From positions 132,125,990 to 132,189,989 of the forward strand of contig CP136067.1 of NCBI GenBank assembly GCA_032622095.1: a stretch of DNA of 64,000 nucleotides, in the 5' to 3' direction. This document shows positions 56,128-64,000 of the stretch, in pieces (the stretch's first letter is position 1; each line of letters opens with the position of its first letter). Source of the stretch: Siphonodentalium dalli (lineage: Eukaryota > Mollusca > Scaphopoda > Gadilida > Siphonodentaliidae). Below the pieces are notes generated by a model. The model was given only the letters and a program-made list of their open reading frames with translations, searched no databases and had not been told where the DNA came from. The translations under genes were made by a program, and so were the position numbers.

Positions 56128-56576
56128 TTACAAACATGTTCAGGATCAGCTCTAGATGGGAGCTCTCAAATTTGAATGAATAGGCACAGTTTGCCATATA
56201 AGGTGATGTCAAGGTCGGTTAAAATGGCGATGGTGAGTAAACAAACCAACTTAACATGGATTCGTTCAATGATCATTATGATGTTTTCTCACGATTTTCA
56301 GCCATATAATGCAATGCAAAGCAAAGACAAGATTGCAGACGGAGAGGGGTTGCTGAAGGGAGTTACGATGCTGTGTACTCAAGATGACGACGAATAAAAA
56401 TATAAACAAGTGGATGAATAATGGTATATTGTTCATATTAAAAACATCATGTTCACTACTCTCGAACACTAAACTCCTAATTATGATAGCACTGTCATAA
56501 TATAGATAATGTTCCTAATGGTATATAGCCTTACTACGTCCCTAATGGTGCATAGTCAATATTTGTGTTTGGATAT

Positions 56577-56603
56577 ATATGTAAATATATATATATATAT
56601 ATA
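56577..56603 (+). repeat. (TA)n microsatellite
   Basis: About ten TA units after GGATATATATGTAAATAT. Absent from the partner segment. Confidence 0.7.
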
Positions 56604-56707
56604 ATTTTCTGAATATAACTTGGTAACTAAAACATCAATCGAAATTCACCCACAATCTTCATTTTAAAAATTATTTCATTCATAATATGTAACCTCTGAT
56701 GTACCGA

Positions 56708-56771
56708 GGGACTCACTTGGTTTAGCTGCAATTATCCTTGTAAGCTACATGGTTCGAATCCATGGGGTTCC
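56708..56771 (+). repeat. tRNA-like structure within the dispersed segment, copy 1
   Basis: GGGACTC at 56708 can pair with GGGTTCC at 56765 (seven pairs, two G-U), and CATGG-TTCGAAT-CCATG forms a perfect T-arm with a consensus B box. An A-box-like TGGTTTAGCTGC lies in the D-arm position. Only about 16 bases separate the D and T arms, too few for a normal anticodon arm, so this is not a functional tRNA gene. It looks like a pol III promoter head of a SINE-like repeat. Confidence 0.5.
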
Positions 56772-57005
56772 AATTGATGAGGTTTTATGCATATTATAGA
56801 AATAATTTTCTAGATATGTGTGTTACATGTATATACATGTAATTGGATTTTGTGTCAAAAACTGTTATTAATTAAATTAAATTAAAATTTGGCCAATCGG
56901 TAAAAGCCGATGTTCAACTAATAGGTCAGATTTAATATGCGATGCGCTATTATTGGCTGATTCCGATTATCAAAACATCACTACTAACTTCCTTATTTTC
57001 CACAG

Positions 57006-57100
57006 GAAAATATCCATAATGTCAATGACCCAGCCAATGACTTCAATTGGCAGTGAAGAGGTTAATAACGGTTGCAACATTTATGGCTCAAAAGGAGAAT
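57006..57100 (+). CDS. Candidate exon (two-exon terminal frame), weak
   Basis: Acceptor CTTCCTTATTTTCCACAG and donor GGAGAAT|GTAAGT bound a piece with ATG at 57019: MSMTQPMTSIGSEEVNNG then CNIYGSKGE, leaving at phase 1. Splicing to 57222 restores the frame. No family is recognised and the upstream partner exon is unknown. Confidence 0.2.
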
Positions 57101-57221
57101 GTAAGTATTATCCAGGAATGTTTTATGAAGTGATAAAACTATAAGATAGTGAAAGGCAAGGGGATTTCAATGATCGTGAGTCAATGTTCACACAATGCAA
57201 TGGATCGTTGATGTTCTGCAG

Positions 57222-57262
57222 CTGTCATTTCTAAGAAGAAAACAGGCCATAAGATCGATTAA
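57222..57262 (+). CDS. Candidate terminal exon joined to 57006-57100, weak
   Basis: Acceptor GATGTTCTGCAG precedes it. With the phase-1 T of the previous piece it reads SVISKKKTGHKID then TAA. The short lysine-rich tail resembles a cytoplasmic C-terminus but has no identifiable family. The alternative 78-codon frame across this site (57195-57431) ignores the splice signals. Confidence 0.2.
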
Positions 57263-57744
57263 AGAGATTAGAAAATCCAGAAATATTAGGTTATTATTAG
57301 ATGGAAAAAAAACAGATGAGAAAAAACAAAAACAGGCATGTAAAATTCAACTGATATTTAATAGTGATAATTTCAGACTGGCTGATCATGCTATTACAGA
57401 AAACACAATATCGGAACTAGTACTATTTTGAACACTTCCTCAAATCATTGATAAAAAAGTAAATGTTCCTCCATTGATAGTCACTGTCTATAATTTGTAT
57501 GCGTCCAAGTTGCATGTAAAATTTGTCAAAATGACAATGCTACCTGTATATTCACAAATAATCACCAACGCAAATTTTTTATATCAATTTAACACTGAGA
57601 AATATGATGAATGAATATTTAAAATGACTGCTTCAACTTTTGGAGCATTTTGTATCATTCTCTTGAATAACTACAGTAATAAATTAATTCCATGTTCATT
57701 AACTGGTCTATACGCTGTTGTGTGACAAACCCGCTTTCGAGCAG

Positions 57745-57985
57745 GCAACAAATCACGAGCAGCCGCAGTGTAACCTCTTGTTTAAATTGTACTTCATGTT
57801 ACTATTGTTAATTGCATATCAAAAGAAGTTTCAACTGATTTTAATTTTAAATTAAATTTCAGAGTTCCATTGATGATTACAAGTATGAAAAGATGGCACC
57901 ACTAAGGCAGCCTTCGATATATGACTGAAGAGAGCATGATAAATTTTGAATACACCGCTCATAGCAAGGGAATGCAGACAGTGAA
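57745..57985 (+). repeat. Tandemly duplicated segment with terminal-exon-like piece, copy 1
   Basis: Shared with 58325-59125: GAGCAGCCG, TCTTGTTTAAATTGTACTTC, TTGTTAATTGCATATCA, TTCAACTGATTTTAAT, TTTCAGAGTTCC, GAAAAGATGGCACC, TCATAGCAAGGGAATGCA. The exon-like part (57863-57928) follows an AAATTTCAG acceptor and reads SSIDDYKYEKMAPLRQPSIYD before TGA. Confidence 0.6.
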
Positions 57986-58324
57986 TGTAAACACCCCAAA
58001 ATAAGTAAGTTCCCCCAGCATATTACACTGTATCTCAAGAATCATGGCGGCCATTGTGTCACATTCCATAATCCATTGAAAGATCCATAAATGAGTTGAT
58101 TATGGCTCAAAAAATACCCAATTAAAAGTTAGCCCATATGTTTATCAGAGGGGGGCTTATGTAAGCACCCCTTTATATACACATTCCAAATATTTTGAGT
58201 GGGCAACAAATCCGGTGTCTCACTCAAATGTCGGCAACAATTGTATAGTTTGCATTCGCCCTTTTGTTTCATTAAAAATTGGGTCCTGTTCGACCCAGGT
58301 TTTGTGTTTACACAATAGTAGTAA

Positions 58325-59125
58325 GCGAGCAGCCGTGATGTGGTGTAACATCTTGTTTAAATTGTACTTCATGTTTATTATACCGTTACTCTCAAAGAGA
58401 ATGTGGGGTATACTGGATTCATTCAATCCTTCACAACGTCTGGACATCTATCCCTCTGTTTTTCCTTCTGTCCGGGCAGATGTCTCCACCACCGTTGGAC
58501 GAATCTCAATGAAATTTGGTATGGATGTTCACTACTATGAGGGCAATCAATTGAGTGTTCAATCATATTTTTTCCAGTTTTCTGTTCTGGTCATCATTTA
58601 TAAATTTGGAAGTGTTGGTTTTTTGTCTGTATCGCCACCACCATAGCACCAGTTGACAGATATCAATGGAATTTGGTATGGATGTTCACTATTATGATGG
58701 CAGTCTGTTGAGTGTTCAATCGTTTTGTTCATGTTTTCCATTCTACAGTTATTTATCTGTGTTTATTTGAAAATGTTAGGGGGTTATTCCCGTTCAAGCA
58801 GATATCTCACCCATACTTCGTCAGTTCGAATTTACCACCATGGTGGTATGCCAACACCACCGGTGCAGTCTCTTGTTAATTGCATATCAAGATCAGGTTC
58901 AACTGATTTTAATTTAAAATTTTAATTTATGCTCTTTCAGAGTTCCGGTGATGACTACAAGTGCGAAAAGATGGCACCCATGGAAACGCCACCACTAAGG
59001 CAGGCTTCAATTTATGATGGAAGAGAACAAGAATTTTTTTGAAGACATGGTCATAGCAAGGGAATGCAAAGAGTGGTGAGTGCAACTTGGTAAGAGGTCA
59101 AATTGGTTATTAACACCCCAAAATA
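58325..59125 (+). repeat. Tandemly duplicated segment, copy 2, with an inserted GTCCG-type repeat
   Basis: Matches copy 1 but is split at about 58378-58873 by roughly 495 bp of GTCCGTCC-related sequence (CAATGAAATTTGGTATGGAT, TTCACTACTATGAGGGC). Copy 1 reads straight across (TTCATGTTACTATTGTTAATTG), so it is the empty site. CACCCCAAAATAAGTAAGTTC follows in both. Confidence 0.65.
58941..59042 (+). CDS. Terminal-exon-like piece, copy 2, weak
   Basis: Acceptor TATGCTCTTTCAG, then SSGDDYKCEKMAPMETPPL and RQASIYDGREQEFF before TGA. Compared with copy 1 (57863) the frame is kept across a 12-base length difference, and several changes are silent. That hints at coding constraint, but a second frame (VPVMTTSAKRWH) is also open in both. 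No upstream exon is identified. Confidence 0.25.
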   Translation, partial: SSGDDYKCEKMAPMETPPLRQASIYDGREQEFF

Positions 59126-60819
59126 AGTAAGTTCCCCTAACACTGTATGAAGTATCCTGAGGTTGATTTTCAGGAAATGCTACATGTATATTCCGTATCT
59201 TGGCACTGCTGTCGACCAAGTATGTGTATGCTTGAGTGATCACCGTATGTGTGGAGATAGCGCTCAATTCATGTCACCAAATTGTTGAGAACTGGCCTCA
59301 ACAGTGAATTTTCTTAAAATGGAAATTTGAAGTAATCTGAAGAGAAAAATTAGTATCCTTTATAACCAATGTATGTTATAATATTATAATAACACGTGTT
59401 TACCCTCACAATATGAGAGATATGTTCAAATTATGTCAATTTTTTTTTTAAATTGTAATAACGGTCTGCGGGAAAATATATCAAACATTTTTCATTTTAT
59501 ATTTAAGTTTTTGGCAGCCATTTGCAGAACTATTTTTGTTAGAATAAATCAACATAAAGCTAGCGGTACTTAATGTCTGAAAAGATGAAACAATATTGAG
59601 TATTTATGTCCGCCAGATTATTGAAAGCGTTGAATAATATTTGTTTTATGTTGTTTTGGTCCTTTACCTGAGAAAAAAAATAGTCCTGCAAAATGGCTGC
59701 CAAAAAACTAAAATATACTGTGAAAAATATTTGATTTATTTACTCGCAGACATTTATGATTTCAGATAGACTGAGCGCATACCCTAATTGGGTTCATGGT
59801 CTAGATAATGCAATGTGTTTTTTTTTTTATATTCCCAGTACAACTCGATAGACCTTCATGAAAAATAATTCATTTGACTTTTTTAAACCACTTTTTTATA
59901 AAATTCATATTGTGAGGGTATATTGTGAGTTGTTATAATACTGTATCACACATTGCTTATAATGCATAATGATTTTTCCCTTCAAATTGATTGGAATATA
60001 GTGGGTTTTTTTAATTCACGAATGGCGCATCCTTAAGATTGTAGATAACTTATTTAAAGGCTCATGTCATGTGACGAGTAGCTTAGTTCTGCATTACTTG
60101 GAGCAACGTGCCCCCATTGTAACAAGTAGATACTGGATACAATACTACCAAGTGCCTCTGCCAGACTTTTGCAGTAGATGAGGAATGTTTATTGTCATTA
60201 TCCTTTTGTAGACATTATCTGCATTCAGTTAGTGTTCATTCAACCATGTATCTAGTCACTATATCATTACTTATAAGTAGTGATGAGCCGATGATTGGAT
60301 ATGACAATCGGAATCGGTCGATTATGTCCCGTCGGATGACAATTGGCACTTCGGTTTCAACATCGGCATTGCCAATTACCTAAATAATAATCAGGTGCTT
60401 ATTTTTCTTCAATAAACTGTGTCAAATATGACGTTGTTTTATTGAATAAATGACCAGTAAACATAAGGAAAGTGTTACCAAACACAAACTTTGATATAAA
60501 CGGAAAGTACATATCACGTGACACTTAATTACGCAGTTGACTGCACTATTTACACGCTTATCCATCTTAAGAATATATCAAGTAACAGTTGTTATATATC
60601 GAATGAATTGAAATGATTATGTAAAATAGCTGGGCGAGACCCATTATATATAGTCTTGTGTGTAAAACTTACAACATCCTCATTGTTCACAATTAAGAAC
60701 TACTTTTCAATGTAATGACCGCTATTGACAAGTATACACACTGATATCAGGTCAGCCAGTGACCTCAAGTGGGCCACACACGAAGCGATGAGAGCCATAA
60801 TTTTTTACAAAATATGTTA
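59126..60819. other. No gene recognised
   Basis: AT-rich. Around 60279-60380, GTGATGAGCCGATGATTGG, ACAATCGGAATCGGTCG and CATCGGCATTGCC form a diverged CGATT/AATCGG-rich patch reminiscent of hAT-derived repeats, without clear ends. Confidence 0.35.
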
Positions 60820-61392
60820 AAAAACATAGCCTCCAGCAGCCATCTTGAATTTTGAATTTTAATCCATCGGCACATCCTATTGCCCGAATTTATTGGGCTA
60901 TTGTTATGAAAATTTACAAACATGTTCAGGATGACCTCTAGATGGGAGCTCTCAAATTTTAATGAATACATATAAACACATTTTGCCATATAAGGTGATG
61001 TCAAGGTCGTCAAAATGGCGATGGTGACCAAAAAAACCAATGTAACATGGACACATTCAATGATCATGACGATGTTTTATCACAATTTTCAGTTGTATAA
61101 TGCAATGCAAAGAAAAGACAAGATTGCAGATGGAGAGGGGTTGACTGAAGGGTGTTACGATGCTGTGTACTCAAGATGACGACGAATAAAAATAAAAACG
61201 AGTGGATGAATAATGGTATATTGTTTGTATTATAACTAATTTCATTGAAGATTTCATCATGTTCATTACTGTTGAACACTAAACTGCTAATTATGATAGC
61301 ACAGAATATAACTAAAACATCAAACGAAATTCACCCACAATCTTCAATTTCAAAATTATTTTAGTCATAGCATGTAACCTCTTATGTACCCA

Positions 61393-61456
61393 GGGACTCA
61401 CTTGGTTTAGCTGCAAGTATACTTGTAAGCTACATGGTTCGATTCCATTGGGTTCC
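61393..61456 (+). repeat. tRNA-like structure within the dispersed segment, copy 2
   Basis: Same 64-base layout as 56708: acceptor GGGACTC/GGGTTCC intact, T-arm CATGG-TTCGATT-CCATT with one broken pair. Here CAAGTATACTTG forms a four-base stem in the shortened anticodon position. Confidence 0.45.
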
Positions 61457-61532
61457 AACTGACGAGGTTTTATGCATATTATAGAAATAATTTGCTAGAT
61501 GTGTGTTATATAATTGGATTTTGTGTCAATAA

Positions 61533-63475
61533 GACCAAATGAAAAAAGATGTTTGATTCTCAGGCAATTGTTTTGGAAAATAAATGCGGGCGCGAGGGTT
61601 TTATTTTTATGTTTTATTTTGTTATGCCCACAGACTGGCATAATAAGCGTGGGTTATTATACCTTCCCAAGCAGGCCTCAGCTCACAAGGCGACTCGGGC
61701 GAGATTGTCGCCTTACTGTCGCTGACTTCGCCCTATCGTCGCTCTAAGGCGAAATCGAAGTCGCCTTCAATTTTAGGGGGATTTTTTTAATTTTTTTTCT
61801 AGTTTTTTCCCAGACATGTCTGTATATAGATGAATTGTGGCGGCCATCCCAAAAAGAAACAGACGATTCAGAGACAAAGACCCAAGTGTTTAAAATAAAA
61901 AATAAAATATGACCTATTGTTTTGTGATCTTTTGTGTTGTTATTCATTCGCCTTTGTTCGCTTTGAGGTATAATGAATGTTAATCACGAATGTTTTGACA
62001 CGCTGAAAACACGATATGTTCGCATCTGTGTTGTTACTGACCATCGTGAGTGTCACAAATAAATGTTTTAATTAACTTAAAAGACCGCCGTCCCGCTTTT
62101 CAGATATAAAAACAATTACACAATTATCAGAGTATGTTCGCAAGTTCGTTTCGGTAACGCGTCGTACTTTTTGAAGAGACCGCGTCCCACTTTTTGAAGA
62201 GACCGCTTCTGTAGCCGTAAATAAATGTCAAGTTTATTGCTTTAATCGGATTATACCAGTGATGTTGGCATTAATTAAGGGAGGCCATTAATTAATAAAA
62301 GCTTTAGCAACTCCTTTGTTAGTTAATCCTTATTGTTTATTTTAGCGGACACCCACATTACAGCCGTGACCACATTAAACTTAAAAAGTTACATGCATCA
62401 TCTGATCTAGTCCGCAAATCTGACGTTAATTATCAGAGCACGGCTGAATATTTGATTAGTTGGGTCCACCAACTAAATATGATCATGATTCAGACTGTTA
62501 AATGTATAATAACAATTAATTACGCTAATTTCAGATAAAGTCAAAATATTTTAGTTTTATTTCTTATTTTAACTTTTTAAATTTTTTATTGATGTTATAA
62601 AATAAAGCGATATCTGAAAATTGTCAATATTTGGTAGTCTCCCCACTTCTCCCTGAAGTCTCCCTAAATTTCCTGAAGTCTCCCTAAATTTCCTGGAGGG
62701 AGACTTCAAGTCTCCCTGTTCTGAACCCCTAGGCTGAGGCCTGTTCCCAAGTCCAGAAATTGTAAGGAGCACTTTGTAATGAATATAAACTAATATAATC
62801 TGATATAAAGAATGATAAATTATGACATTGTACTACCCTACCCGTACATCATATAGGGATTACCTTGACTGATATATAATATTGATATGATTTTTAATAT
62901 CTGCACAATCATTTTTAACACCAGATATCAGATTCATACAAAAATACGGAGCGTAAATACAGTCAAAACAAAGATAAAGTGATCTTCCAAACTATCATAG
63001 AAAGTCTTGGTTCACTTATTCCACTGACTAATTAGACTGTATATGTACCGCAATGGATGATAGACAATAAAACTTAAAAACATGGCCAATATCCACTGAT
63101 TGTCAAACTGAATTTTTGTTGCATTCCATGTTTGCATTCTCAAATTATTTTTTTGTTCAATATCAAACTTCGTGCTGACCGCAGATCGAAATGTTCAACA
63201 AATTTTACCAATAAACTGGGGGGTTTGGACAGCCTGTGGTGACAATGTACCTGATAGTTATCATTGCCAACGGTCTTTTGTTGGAAACCCACACATACAC
63301 TGTTGTATTTAGCTCCTATTTGATATTTGAAACATAAATAATTTCCATGGTACAGTTTCCTATTTTCATGTTGCGTGGTTTACAACTACGATGAGATCCA
63401 AATTGTAATAAAATGGTCCAATGCAAAAAAAAATATTTCCGATGCGGCTATGCCTGAGAATCGACATTTTTTGCC
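61533..63475. mobile_element. PIF/Harbinger-like element, 1.94 kb, confirmed by paralogous empty site
   Basis: TAA at 61530-61532 and 63476-63478. The left end is GACCAAATGAAAAAAGATG then TTTGATTCTCAGGC; the right end is GCCTGAGAATCGACATTTTT then TGCC. Terminal words match the MITEs at 15542 and 55565. The partner segment reads TGTGTCAAAAACTGTTATTAA without interruption. Inside are a GGCGA/TCGCC-rich patch (61675-61770) and a GTCTCCCTGAA duplication (62640-62710), but no transposase frame. Confidence 0.8.
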
Positions 63476-63505
63476 TAACAGTCATTAATTAAATTATATT
63501 AAACT

Positions 63506-64000
63506 CACAGAAAGCATATCAAATAATATATTATATAATATTCTTTCTGTTTATGGCCGTTTTAGCGGAGTTGACTATACCAATCGCCTAGGCTGCCCGT
63601 ATCCTTAAGATTGCTGTTATTGATATCATGCATCCCTGAATTGACGCATCGGTGTTCCACAATTTTCTAAGCCATGGATCAATTTGAGTTAGTTTTTTTC
63701 TTTTTTATATGCTATTTATGAATGTGTTCCAAAATGTTTTTTAAACTGTTTTGGGTTTTCTCTTTTCTGAAATGGAAAGATCTTGGAAGGTTCAATTACC
63801 ACCAATAACGGCTTGTTTTCAGAAACGTTTTGTGAAGTAGATATATTGCAGAAATGAGTGAAGAATGTATATCGGATATAGCAATAGTTTGGAGTTGGCT
63901 ATGTGTTGGAAAATTGTTTGGAAAATATCATGATTAGGATAGCCTGTAGATTGAAGCTATTTCAAAAAATTTCAAATTACTCATTGGTACACCCTACAGG
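63506..64000. other. No gene recognised
   Basis: TATATAATATTCTTTCTGTT near 63532 also occurs near 17144, a small shared repeat. The last bases resemble the start of the repeat unit at 55000. Confidence 0.35.

Larger units (their letters stand above)
55479..56890 (+). repeat. Dispersed segment, copy 1 (partner at 60820-63505)
   Basis: Shared landmarks in order: CAGCCATCTTG, CCCGAATTTATTGGG, GTTCAGGAT, CTAGATGGGAGCTCTCAAAT, GCCATATAAGGTGATGTCAA, GATTGCAGA-GGAGAGGGGTT, CTGTGTACTCAAGATGACGA, the tRNA-like stretch, and AATTGGATTTTGTGTCAA. Similarity is roughly 85-90% by eye. This copy holds a Harbinger-type insertion (55565-56127) absent from copy 2, and about 90 bp near 56500-56620 absent from copy 2. 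No coding frame is shared. Confidence 0.8.
60820..63505 (+). repeat. Dispersed segment, copy 2 (partner at 55479-56890)
   Basis: Follows the landmarks of copy 1 from AACATAGCCTCCAGCAGCC to AATTGGATTTTGTGTCAA at 61529. It is interrupted by a 1.94-kb element and resumes CAGTCATTAATTAAATTATA at 63479, matching ACTGTTATTAATTAAATTAA at 56865 in copy 1. Similarity fades by about 63505. Confidence 0.75.

Noticed and set aside
56708-56771. Functional tRNA gene
   Set aside because: The space between D and T arms is too short for an anticodon arm, and the partner copy has a broken T-stem.
58215-58646. 143-codon frame
   Set aside because: Runs through the inserted GTCCG-type repeat; the open frame is incidental.
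1-64000. LTR retroelements, endogenous viruses, Polintons or toxin genes
   Set aside because: No reverse transcriptase, integrase, capsid, envelope, polymerase or long terminal direct repeats were seen.

Overview
The window is eukaryotic, AT-rich and dominated by short DNA-transposon derivatives. It has GT-AG introns, tRNA-derived SINEs with an AATC tail, molluscan-style degenerate tandem repeats containing runs of GTCCGTCC, and many TTAA- and TTA/TAA-flanked MITEs. Together these suggest a mollusc, most likely a bivalve. That assignment comes from repeat style alone. I see no retroviral, LTR, Polinton or toxin gene, and no CRISPR array.

1-13.2 kb holds the one well-supported host gene: the 3' part of a plus-strand gene with five phase-consistent exons (1023-1126, 5264-5348, 6566-6684, 7975-8104, 11978-13209). 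It encodes a proline-rich, disordered, SH3-ligand-rich protein with a DPF motif and about eleven VPxR motifs near its C-terminus. Its 5' end lies left of the window. Its introns carry a 30-bp minisatellite, a 304-bp SINE, foldback hairpins, TTAA MITEs and a three-level nest of transposons.

13.2-26.4 kb has no convincing gene. It is a field of MITEs: two TTAA-flanked (piggyBac-like) families built on paired palindromes, a GAATGAGG-bearing palindromic family, a TA-flanked foldback family and a PIF/Harbinger-like MITE, plus 46-bp and 158-bp tandem arrays.

26.9-29.3 kb (minus strand) is a decayed transposon gene: a PHD-like cysteine-rich exon, then an exon joining the front half of an OTU protease domain to the start of a MULE-type transposase. 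A 48-bp tandem repeat encoding a Cys/His-rich peptide lies just upstream.

30.5-47.4 kb holds a degenerate ~145-bp satellite, a possible Helitron 3' end, a TTAA MITE, a TIR element full of TTCGGG motifs, two PIF/Harbinger-like elements with TAA target duplications, a 1.48-kb TTAA element and a reverse-strand SINE. A CACGTG/CCAAT cluster at 39.7 kb precedes a possible first coding exon.

47.4-64 kb holds GTCCGTCC-type repeats, a FLYWCH-domain fragment with its own TATA-like box, a second AATC-tailed SINE, a CAC-ended TIR element with a 5-bp target duplication, and a dispersed segment present twice (about 55.4-56.9 and 60.8-63.5 kb). Each copy serves as the empty site for a PIF/Harbinger insertion in the other. 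Between the copies lie weak terminal-exon candidates, one of them tandemly duplicated.
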